Assembly: GCA_041689775.1 (NCBI GenBank)
Contig: JBDNFP010000509.1
Span: 1-5,499 of the forward strand
DNA length: 5,499 bases
Direction: 5' to 3'
Source of the DNA: JBDNFP01 sp041689775
GTDB lineage: Bacteria; Bacteroidota; Bacteroidia; Cytophagales; Spirosomataceae
The notes below the pieces were generated by a model. That model did no database searches, was not told the origin of the DNA, and worked only from the letters and a program-made list of their open reading frames with translations. This document shows, one piece after another, positions 1 through 5,499 of the stretch. The number at the start of each line of letters is the position of its first letter. Position 1 is the stretch's first letter. Made by a program: the position numbers and the translations under genes.

Positions 1-79
1 GAGCGGACAAGCCAGTGGCACTGGTTTGCCCCAGGGAACTGATCAAATAATCCGTGTATAGATCAAGGTCTGTTTTCAT
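1..79 (-). CDS. Transposase, N-terminal 26 codons (partial, runs off the window)
   Basis: Reading the minus strand from an ATG at 79-77 gives an open frame to the window edge, starting MKTDLDLYTDYL and continuing through SSLGQTSATGLSA. This pattern (an acidic, tyrosine-rich opening followed by a Thr/Ala/Gly/Leu stretch) is one I associate with the N-terminus of DDE transposases of the IS4/IS701 type in Cytophagales. No catalytic residue is in view because only about 26 codons are present. The gene points away from the kinase. The call rests on recalled family resemblance over a short stretch, so another mobile-element protein is possible. Confidence 0.55.
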   Translation of the reverse strand, partial: MKTDLDLYTDYLISSLGQTSATGLSA

Positions 80-130
80 CTGCCAAATTTAATTCGCTTT
101 TTCTATCATATACAATAGACTTGCGTAACA
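1..130 (-). mobile_element. End of an insertion sequence (5' end of its transposase side)
   Basis: The left edge holds a minus-strand start of a transposase-like gene (1-79) followed by about 50 bases of AT-rich non-coding DNA, as expected for the outer end of an insertion sequence. The outermost minus-strand bases read TGTTACGCAAGTC (118-130 on the plus strand), which I take as the terminal inverted repeat. The plus-strand kinase reading frame becomes recognisable just to the right, so 130/131 is the proposed boundary. The other terminus and any target duplication lie outside the window, so the boundary could be off by several bases. The family is not certain; the N-terminus recalls IS4/IS701-like DDE transposases of Bacteroidota. 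Confidence 0.55.
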
Positions 131-546
131 TCAGTTAGTAACTATTCTTTATCTTTTCGAACTTCCAAACTTTCCCAAGCCTGGGCCATAACGGCTTTGG
201 GACTACCTGTTTCAGCCTTACTATACACCACCTTTTCCTGGGATTACTTCGGGGTGTACAAGCAATGGAACTACACGGCAGTTCCGCTGTATTCCGTCAT
301 TGCATTTATCCACTACGCCTACTCGTTCCGGTTTGTTATTCCTGACTTAAAACGTGGCAACTACACCATTTTCGCACTTCATCTATTTATAAGCCTTGTG
401 GTGCTTACCGGTTTGTTTGGGCTGGTCTATCGAGCCTTTATTGGACCGGGAGAAATGGAAGGTTTAATAAAAGTACTATATGCCGATAAGGCGTTGAATT
501 TGTTGCAAGGAGCAAACTTTCTTAACTCAATCAAGGTTTTCGGCGC

Positions 547-550
547 TTTT
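547..550 (+). other. Frameshift 1 in the kinase (extra base in a T4 run)
   Basis: The upstream frame reads NSIKVFGAF and stops at TAG 566-568. The next frame, open from 498, reads on as FFIAINSFLSNWQYN. Removing one T from the run at 547-550 joins them into one continuous membrane helix (KVFGAFFIAINSFL). The exact base cannot be fixed; any single-base gain between about 498 and 566 would do, but the T run gives the smoothest join. Confidence 0.7.
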
Positions 551-1596
551 CTTTATTGCTATCAATAGCTTCCTGAGCAACTGGCAGTACAATGCGCTGG
601 GTAGAACTCCCGCATCTATCTCCAATTTCTTCTTCGACACGCTAACCTCGGCCACTACTCTTCGTATCCTACTCTGGCACGGAGCTGGTTGGTCATTTTG
701 GATTTTCATTACGGTATTTAATCAGTTGGTAAGAAGCACGCCCATTGATTGGGGTAGTACCCCATTGATGACCATTCCTTCGGTCCTATTTTTTTACATC
801 AGCCTTCGTACAAGCTTCAAATTACTAGCCCGCGACCAGTTGCTTCTGGCTATTCTAAGCGCCCTCGTACTTTGGTTTTTTCTCTGCCTCACCAAGGGTC
901 TTTGGTTCGCTACCCTGGTCAAGGGGTTTGGACTTCCTCCCATTCTGGATGGGGTAGATGTGTTAAAAAAGACTTCTGAAGTAGCTCCGGCAAGTCCGTC
1001 TGCTCTGTACGATATTGGTAAGTCAGTCGGCTTTGTGTTCGCTACGATAGGTGCCAAAGAAGCCTACATTATTCTGACAAGTTTTATTTATGGCTACGCC
1101 CAACGGGCCATCCGGTACCAGCGGCAATTAAACCAGCTGTCCGAAATCAGGCAGAAAGAAGCCCTCCACCAGCAGGAACTTCAACGGCAGGTAGTGGATG
1201 CCCGGTTGCAATCACTGAAATACCAGATCAACCCCCACTTTCTTTTTAATAGTCTCAACTTCCTGTACGCGCAGTCTCTGCCGCTCTCTGATAATCTTTC
1301 GCGGGCCACGCTGTTGCTATCCGAAATGATGCGATACGCGCTGAATGAAAAGAGCGACGAAGCCAAAGTACCCCTCGATCAGGAAGTGCAACACCTCAAA
1401 AACTTTCTGGAATTCAATCAGCTGCGGTTCTCCAACCGCTTACAGGTCAATTTTACCACCGACGGCAACATCTACTACCGGCGAATCATGCCCTTGCTCC
1501 TATTTACATTTGTAGAAAATGCCTTTAAATACGGAGAACTGCACGATGCCAAAAATCCGGTTCTAATCAAATTAGAGGTATATTCTGATAGACTCG

Positions 1597-1603
1597 TTTT
1601 TTT
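1597..1603 (+). other. Frameshift 2 in the kinase (missing base in a T7 run)
   Basis: Before the T7 run the frame reads KLEVYSDRLVF. After it, that frame gives a non-family tail ending at 1748, while the -1 frame gives AQNKKRNGPKKNSTGIGL and continues to TGA 1760-1762. Adding one T restores the ATP-binding G box and the usual LytS C-terminus. The A8 run at 1631-1638 is a less good alternative, because the family-like NKKRNG stretch is already in the new frame before it. Confidence 0.75.
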
Positions 1604-1973
1604 GCACAAAACAAGAAGCGAAACGGACCCAAAAAAAACTCCACCGGCATTGGCCTCGATAATATTCGCCGTCGACTACTGCTGGGCTACCCCGATCGCC
1701 ACACGCTTACGGTCAACGACACGGAGCATCTTTTCACCACCGAATTGATACTTGTACTATGAGCTTGAGGATGTTTTAAAACTCGCATATTACTGATTCA
1801 CGACCTATTTCTGAAAAATCTGTTAATTAACCAACCTCCGTCCAGCCGTGCCCATTAACTGCCTCATAGTCGACGACGAACAGGGTGCACTTGATATCCT
1901 GACCCACTATATCGGCAAAACTCCCTTTCTGCATCTGAACGCGGCCTGCCTCGGCCCGATGCAAGCACTTGAT

Positions 1974-1976
1974 AAA
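1974..1976 (+). other. Frameshift 3 in the regulator (missing base in an A3 run)
   Basis: From GTG 1848 the frame reads to PMQALDK and then hits a stop at TGA 2007-2009 region after a few non-family residues. The frame starting at 1976 gives MYTESIDLIFLDIHMPE, the phospho-acceptor strand. One additional A at 1974-1976 joins them as ALDKMYTESIDLIFLD. Confidence 0.75.
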
Positions 1977-2362
1977 TGTACACGGAGTCGATTGATCTGA
2001 TCTTTCTTGACATCCACATGCCAGAGCTATCGGGAATCGATTTTATCAAACTCCTCAGAGGGCGCGCTAAGATTATTCTGACCACCGCGTACGCCGAGTA
2101 TGCCCTGGAAGGCTACGAACTGAGTGTAATTGACTACCTGCTCAAACCAGTATCGTTTGAACGTTTTCTGAAAGCGGCCCAAAAAGCCCGCGAAGTTATT
2201 GAAGCCACTACTCCCCAACCGGCTCCTTCAGTGACAGCACCGGTGGCGACCAATAGCGAGGATGATCACATTTTTGTAAAAGTGGATAGCAGGGTACAGA
2301 AGGTGCGTTTCTATGATATTCTCTACGTCGAAGGTCTTGGTAACTACTTGATTATCTTTACA

Positions 2363-2366
2363 CCCC
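2363..2366 (+). other. Frameshift 4 in the regulator (extra base in a C4 run)
   Basis: The LytTR domain reads YVEGLGNYLIIFTP up to the C4 run, then turns into a non-family tail ending at 2485. In the next frame it continues TERIVSLLTMKDVEERL and ends normally at TAG 2592-2594. Removing one C gives IIFTPTERIVSLLTM, a typical LytTR core. Confidence 0.75.
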
Positions 2367-2628
2367 ACCGAGCGCATTGTGTCGCTATTAACCATGAAAG
2401 ATGTAGAAGAACGACTCCCCGAGCGACTTTTTATGCGGATTCACCGGTCCTATATTCTTCCCCTCGACCGAATCCAATACATTGAGGGCAATCAGGTTTT
2501 TATTGATAAAAAGACGTCACTACCTTTGGGCGAAACCTACCGGGAGCGTTTTTTCAAAATACTCGAAGAAAAGATGATGACCGGTAAACGCTAGTACCCC
2601 GAGTGACCCAACTATTTATTCAATTTCT

Positions 2629-3549
2629 TTGACCGACCTTACCGCTTCCGAAGTACCCCCCGTTTCTCAAAAAGGCATCCTGTACATGCTCGGCGCGGTG
2701 ATATGTTTTGGCACGGTGGGGGCCATTGCCAAGTGGCTCAGCCGCGACTTCGACACCGTTGAAATCGTATTCTTTCGTAATCTGGTCGGGGTAGTGTTTG
2801 TGCTAGTAAGCATACTACGAAGACCCTTGAAGCAAACGGGGGGGCGGCCCAGCCTACTTATTTTCCGGGGAGTGATCGGCACACTTTCGCTTTACCTTTT
2901 CTTTTACGCCGTTCAGACGCTAGGGTTAGGCGCTGCTACTACCTACCAGTACAGCTACCCGATATTCCTGGCGATATTTTCGTGGCTTTTTGTGGGTGAG
3001 TCACTCACCAAGCGCGAATGGTTGGCCATTTTTATTGGCTTCGGAGGTATACTATTTGTCTTCCGGCCTGATCTTACCGCACCCCTTGGTCATCACGCCA
3101 TCGGTCTAAGTAACGCCATCTTCACCGCCATTGCCTACCTCTCCATCCGCCAACTCAGTGGTATTTATGACACCCGGGCCATTATTCTGTCTTTTATGCT
3201 TTCGGGCATATTCATGCCTATCCTATCCATGCTGGCCGGTGAGTACCTGTCCATTGATGGCTATGGTTTTCTTTTGGGGCATTTTGTGTGGCCCGCCAGT
3301 TCCGCTCATTGGGGCAGTCTGCTGGCTTTGGGCATCATCGCTATGATGGGGCAGTATTTTCTAACGATCGCCTTTACCTTCGACAAAGCCGGTCGAATCG
3401 CTTCGGTTGGATACACCAACATTATTTTTTCGGGCATACTGGGGCTTTGGCTTGGTGACCCTTTTCCCAGCACACTTACCCTCATCGGTATGGCTCTGAT
3501 TATTGGCGGTGGCGTACTGGTATCGCTGAGGGTACCTAAAAAGGGATGA
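2629..3549 (+). CDS. EamA/DMT-superfamily permease, 306 residues
   Basis: An inner-membrane transporter of the drug/metabolite (EamA, RhaT-like) superfamily; the substrate cannot be told from sequence. The protein has about ten hydrophobic helices in two repeated halves (about residues 16-147 and 157-300). The first opens LYMLGAVICFGTVGAIAKWL and holds the family-like FFRNLVG and ATTYQYSYPIFLAIFSWLFVGE stretches; the second starts HAIGLSNAIFTAIAYLSIRQL and ends with LTLIGMALIIGGGVLVSL. Length is normal and the frame intact. The start is a TTG at 2629; the first in-frame ATG (2686, residue 20) falls at the edge of helix 1 and would remove only a polar leader. It begins 34 bases after the response regulator, with no promoter match seen in the gap, so co-transcription with the two-component genes is likely. 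If so, the broken pair could have been its regulator. Confidence 0.85.
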   Translation: MTDLTASEVPPVSQKGILYMLGAVICFGTVGAIAKWLSRDFDTVEIVFFRNLVGVVFVLVSILRRPLKQTGGRPSLLIFRGVIGTLSLYLFFYAVQTLGLGAATTYQYSYPIFLAIFSWLFVGESLTKREWLAIFIGFGGILFVFRPDLTAPLGHHAIGLSNAIFTAIAYLSIRQLSGIYDTRAIILSFMLSGIFMPILSMLAGEYLSIDGYGFLLGHFVWPASSAHWGSLLALGIIAMMGQYFLTIAFTFDKAGRIASVGYTNIIFSGILGLWLGDPFPSTLTLIGMALIIGGGVLVSLRVPKKG

Positions 3550-3567
3550 TTGCCAACAAAGCTAATC

Positions 3568-3601
3568 TTTGTAAATAATTCCGATTTCTGAAATGATTTT
3601 G
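3568..3601 (+). promoter_or_regulatory. Weak candidate Bacteroidota promoter for the membrane LytTR gene
   Basis: A TTTG at 3568-3571 is followed after 22 bases by TGATTTTG at 3594-3601, one mismatch from the TAnnTTTG -7 element. The start codon at 3666 would have a leader of roughly 58 bases. Spacing is slightly long and the match imperfect, so this is only the best available candidate in the 116-base gap after the permease. Confidence 0.25.
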
Positions 3602-3665
3602 TGGTTATGCACATTCACCGCAAGCAAAGATTTCTTTTTTAGGTAATTTCCAATAGTTTTAAAGA

Positions 3666-4514
3666 ATGATCAACTACTTCACCCAACCTTATCCACGCGA
3701 ACCGCACTCCCTTCGACAAAAATTACTTATAGCTACCGGCTCGGGTATTTTTGTTGGCATTTTCCTGATCATCTTTCAACCGTTTGGTGCGTCTAACTGG
3801 TTTGACCCCCACAAGAATTTCTATTTAGCGGGTTATGGGATGATCACCTTCGTAGTACTTCTTTTGGTTACTGGTATCGGCCCTTTACTTTTCAAGAATT
3901 GGTACCGGGAAGAAAACTGGACGGTGGGTCGGGAAATTTTCCACACTCTCCTCATTATTGTATTTATTGCTTTCGGGAATTTACTGTATACCCAACGAAT
4001 CAATATAAGCAGTATCGATCTTCCCAGCATCATTTTCTGGGTGGGCATTACTATGGCCGTGGGAATTATCCCGGCTTCGGTTATTACGCTCATCAATTAC
4101 AATCGTCTCCTCCGAAAGCACCTCACCACCGATTTCCGGGTAAAGGGCCACTCCGCCGAGGCTTCTTTACCAAAACAGCTCACCCTCATGGCCGAAAACG
4201 AAAAAGACTCACTCACCGTTTCTGCGGATGATTTACTTTTTATTGAGTCGGCCAACAACTACTCTGAGGTCGTATTCTGGCGAGATGAGAAGAGAGAAAA
4301 GAAGCTGCTAAGAAGTAGCCTCAGCCGCATTGAAGAGCAGATTCAGGATGCCGGAATAGTGCGCTGCCATCGATCCTATATCGTCAACCTTCGGCAGGTA
4401 GAGAATATTTCGGGTAATGCACAGGGCTATAAATTACAGTTAAAAAACGAGGCTTCGGTACTACCCGTAGCCCGACGATACGGCGACTTGGTGGCTGGTT
4501 ATTTTCGAAAATAG
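3666..4514 (+). CDS. Membrane-anchored LytTR DNA-binding regulator, 282 residues
   Basis: A transcription regulator fused to a membrane domain. The N-terminus carries four hydrophobic helices (about residues 18-42, 52-78, 89-107 and 114-140), with a QPFGASNWF turn after the first. A polar linker leads to a C-terminal LytTR domain (about 170-282), recognised by DDLLFIESANNYSEVVFW, VRCHRSYIVNLRQVENISGNAQ and LPVARRYGD. There is no receiver domain, phospho-Asp or kinase domain, so the signal would have to reach the DNA-binding domain through the membrane part or a partner; this is inference. ATG 3666 sits in an A/T-rich leader (TTTTAAAGAATG) without a Shine-Dalgarno, as is usual in Bacteroidota. 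The gene is intact. It lies 116 bases after the permease and just before a possible operator (4539-4570). Confidence 0.88.
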   Translation: MINYFTQPYPREPHSLRQKLLIATGSGIFVGIFLIIFQPFGASNWFDPHKNFYLAGYGMITFVVLLLVTGIGPLLFKNWYREENWTVGREIFHTLLIIVFIAFGNLLYTQRINISSIDLPSIIFWVGITMAVGIIPASVITLINYNRLLRKHLTTDFRVKGHSAEASLPKQLTLMAENEKDSLTVSADDLLFIESANNYSEVVFWRDEKREKKLLRSSLSRIEEQIQDAGIVRCHRSYIVNLRQVENISGNAQGYKLQLKNEASVLPVARRYGDLVAGYFRK

Positions 4515-4538
4515 CTTTGTCAAACATCCCAAAAAGCC

Positions 4539-4570
4539 CCATTTAGCCCACAATCATTCCATTTTTCCCA
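4539..4570 (+). promoter_or_regulatory. Candidate operator: two 12-bp direct repeats with 20-bp period
   Basis: CCATTTAGCCCA at 4539-4550 and CCATTTTTCCCA at 4559-4570 match at 10 of 12 positions and start exactly 20 bp apart, about two helical turns. LytTR regulators are known to bind short direct repeats about 21 bp apart. The second copy ends 24 bases before the -33 element of the promoter at 4595, a normal activator position. The adjacent membrane LytTR gene is the obvious candidate binder, but this is inference; I did not see the motif elsewhere in the window. Confidence 0.35.
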
Positions 4571-4594
4571 AATCAGGGATGTATAACCCATTGG

Positions 4595-4626
4595 TTTGTG
4601 CGGTAGTTTTCAGGCAGATAGATTTG
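4595..4626 (+). promoter_or_regulatory. Bacteroidota-type promoter for the DUF2306-like gene
   Basis: TTTG at 4595-4598, a 20-bp spacer, then TAGATTTG at 4619-4626. Both elements match the Bacteroidota primary sigma consensus (TTTG at -33, TAnnTTTG at -7) exactly. Transcription would start near 4633, giving a leader of about 40 bases to ATG 4674. This is also evidence that the translation start is not the upstream TTG at 4596, which lies inside the promoter. Confidence 0.6.
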
Positions 4627-4673
4627 TGACAAGTCAATTAGAAAATCACAAAATATATACCACCTTTACCACT

Positions 4674-5411
4674 ATGGAACTTTACAAAATCATCCTGTTC
4701 ATCCACGTTTTATTCGGCTTTTCGGCCCTCACTACGGGTATCGTACCCATGGTCGCTAAAAAAGGCGGAAAGGCTCATAAACTTTGGGGAAATGTCTACT
4801 ACTGGTCGATGTTTGGAGTGCTGATCACTACCCTCGGACTTTTTGCGCTGCGCCCAACCCAACTTCGTCTGCAATTTTTTCTTTGCATTGCCATTCTTAG
4901 CTTTTACATGACTTTCTCAGGCGAGCGGGCCTTGAAAATGAAAAAGTCGGCTACCCAGGCCAACCGCTTTGATTGGATCGGCATGGGTATCGCCATAGGG
5001 AGTAGCATTCTGATGTTTAGCTATGCAGCCTATTGTATCATCCTATTGAATAACACCTACCTGGCAATCCTGTTTACGGTCTTCGGTACCGTGTTGTTCA
5101 TTACTGCTAACAATGACCGAAAACTGTTTGCGGGCCAGAAAGAGTCAGGAAAAATGTACTGGTACTTCGGCCATATCGGGCGCATCATGGGAGCCTACAT
5201 TGCTACGGTCACGGCTTTCTCCGTAAACATGACCCGTTACTATCCCGAAGGTACTTCTACCTACCTGCAACTTATTCCCTGGCTGGCTCCCGGTATTATA
5301 CTAGGCATCGGCACGAGCTACTACGCTAATAGACAGCGCGAAATACGTAACATACCTTTCAAATATAGTTTTATAACGGGTGGCATAAGAAAGATTTTTG
5401 TGAAACAGTAA
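4674..5411 (+). CDS. Polytopic membrane protein, DUF2306-like, 245 residues
   Basis: An integral membrane protein of unknown function with about seven hydrophobic segments (roughly residues 4-27, 40-60, 68-85, 103-122, 128-146, 168-186 and 201-220). The opening IHVLFGFSALTTG followed by KKGGKAHKLWGNVYYW recalls the DUF2306 group, where a helix-1 His and a GG-x2-H-x2-G loop are typical. Three histidines stand out: H11, H35 and H167 (in YFGHIGRIMGAY). Whether they bind a cofactor is unknown. The start is ATG 4674; the frame is open further up to a TTG at 4596, but that overlaps the promoter and adds a polar tail unlike the family. The frame is intact and ends TAA 5409-5411. It lies 159 bases after the membrane LytTR gene and has its own promoter and candidate operator, suggesting it is a regulated target rather than an operon member. 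Confidence 0.7.
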   Translation: MELYKIILFIHVLFGFSALTTGIVPMVAKKGGKAHKLWGNVYYWSMFGVLITTLGLFALRPTQLRLQFFLCIAILSFYMTFSGERALKMKKSATQANRFDWIGMGIAIGSSILMFSYAAYCIILLNNTYLAILFTVFGTVLFITANNDRKLFAGQKESGKMYWYFGHIGRIMGAYIATVTAFSVNMTRYYPEGTSTYLQLIPWLAPGIILGIGTSYYANRQREIRNIPFKYSFITGGIRKIFVKQ

Positions 5412-5455
5412 AAGGGCCAAAACTCCCGGGTGTATTTCAGATTTGCAAAATAGGG

Positions 5456-5479
5456 AAAAAAAGTTGAGTTTTGAACTCA
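5456..5479 (-). terminator. Possible intrinsic terminator for a minus-strand gene beyond the window
   Basis: TGAGTT (5465-5470) and AACTCA (5474-5479) form a perfect 6-bp stem with a 3-base loop. On the minus strand the stem is followed, after two bases, by seven T (5456-5462 are A on the plus strand), the form of a Rho-independent terminator. The stem is short and low in GC, and no minus-strand gene is visible in the 20 bases left. On the plus strand there is no T run after it. Confidence 0.35.
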
Positions 5480-5490
5480 CCCAAAACCTG

Positions 5491-5499
5491 CCCCCCCCC
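5491..5499 (+). repeat. Run of nine C at the window end
   Basis: The last nine bases are all C and the run may continue beyond the window. Such a tract can be a slippage-prone, phase-variable site, or simply a poor-quality contig end. Nothing else in view decides between these. Confidence 0.6.

Larger units (their letters stand above)
131..1762 (+). pseudogene. LytS/YehU-type sensor histidine kinase, start missing and two frameshifts
   Basis: This is a membrane histidine kinase of the LytS/YehU type (His_kinase plus HATPase_c), which would phosphorylate the downstream LytTR regulator. It reads in three pieces: frame of 197 to about 547, frame of 549 to about 1601, then the frame ending at TGA 1760-1762. 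Joined, and counted from the only in-frame start-like codon (TTG 197), it is about 521 residues. About eight hydrophobic segments come first, then a short coiled region (about 310-345), the H box INPHFLFNSLN (His codon 1236-1238), the N box VENAFKYG (Asn codon 1518-1520) and the G box STGIGLDNIRRRL (from 1640). The frame is open upstream to 119 without an ATG and meets an insertion-sequence end near 131, so the true start is probably lost. If the indels are sequencing errors the gene could still be 5'-truncated. The largest uninterrupted piece spans 498-1748 and holds the H and N boxes but not the G box. Confidence 0.8.
1848..2594 (+). pseudogene. LytTR-family response regulator with two frameshifts
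   Basis: This is a receiver plus LytTR DNA-binding regulator, the expected partner of the kinase just upstream. GTG 1848 is chosen as start: the frame has a stop at 1824 and the protein then opens PINCLIVDDEQGALDIL. Joined across two indels it is 248 residues, a normal length for the family, because one base is lost and one gained. Receiver residues are all present: acidic pair D9/D10, phospho-acceptor D55 in LDIHMPELSG (codon 2009-2011), T79/T80 and K100 in LLKP. A Pro/Ala/Thr linker (about 118-137) leads to a LytTR domain with FVKVDSRVQKV, DILYVEGLGNYL and FMRIHRSYILPLDRI. It lies 85 bases after the kinase. As read, the frame breaks after DK (1971-1976) and again near 2366, so no intact product forms. 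All key residues survive, which argues for very recent decay or sequencing error. Confidence 0.85.

Noticed and set aside
122..148. Possible outward sigma70-like promoter from the insertion-sequence end (TTGCGT ... TATTCT)
   Set aside because: Spacing is 15 bp and Bacteroidota do not use this consensus; no TAnnTTTG element is present.
527..709. Minus-strand open frame of 60 codons across the first kinase frameshift
   Set aside because: It lies opposite the kinase coding sequence, has no family resemblance, and is explained as a shadow frame.
1597..1603. Programmed ribosomal frameshifting at the T7 run
   Set aside because: There is no typical slippery heptamer with a downstream structure, and three other indels in the same gene pair make mutation or sequencing error a better explanation.
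3556..3572. Perfect 6-bp inverted repeat ACAAAG-N5-CTTTGT just after the permease stop
   Set aside because: The stem is AT-rich with two G-C pairs only and is followed by AAATAATT, not a T run, so it does not meet the form of an intrinsic terminator; chance is likely.
3306..3614. Minus-strand open frame of about 100 codons opposite the permease C-terminus
   Set aside because: It is antisense to an intact, well-recognised membrane protein and its own residues show no family pattern.
1..5499. CRISPR arrays, tRNA or rRNA genes, riboswitches
   Set aside because: No repeated spacers, cloverleaf-like sequence or conserved RNA core was seen; almost all of the window is coding and the longest gap is about 160 bases.

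Overview
The window looks like a piece of a Bacteroidota chromosome, probably from the Cytophagales. The reasons are a LytS-type histidine kinase paired with a LytTR response regulator, a membrane-anchored LytTR protein, a promoter matching the Bacteroidota form (TTTG, 20-bp spacer, TAnnTTTG), no clear Shine-Dalgarno sequences, and moderate GC. The placement is inference; no marker gene is present. All gene calls were made by reading translations; no database was searched.

Layout: positions 1-130 are the end of an insertion sequence, with the first 26 codons of a minus-strand transposase and a terminal segment. From about 131 to 1762 lies a polytopic histidine kinase with no start codon next to the insertion-sequence boundary, carrying two frameshifts. 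From 1848 to 2594 lies its response regulator (receiver plus LytTR domain), also with two frameshifts. Three intact plus-strand genes follow: an EamA/DMT-type permease (2629-3549), a four-helix membrane protein with a C-terminal LytTR domain (3666-4514), and a polytopic membrane protein resembling the DUF2306 group (4674-5411). The last 88 bases hold a hairpin that could end a minus-strand gene lying beyond the window, and a run of nine C at the very end.

How it fits together: kinase and regulator form a classic two-component pair, and the permease follows the regulator after 34 bases, so the three may once have been one unit. Joining the frames restores every expected motif (kinase His, N and G boxes; receiver acidic pair, phospho-Asp and Lys; LytTR domain). 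All four frameshifts lie in short single-base runs and all four fall in these two genes. Together with the insertion-sequence end this suggests recent decay of the pair, but homopolymer sequencing error is a real alternative.

The most interesting regulatory signal lies between the membrane LytTR gene and the DUF2306-like gene: two 12-bp direct repeats exactly 20 bp apart, just upstream of a good Bacteroidota promoter. This is the geometry expected for a LytTR operator. I found no wholly new biological system; the strongest leads are the decapitated, frameshifted two-component pair and this candidate operator-promoter.
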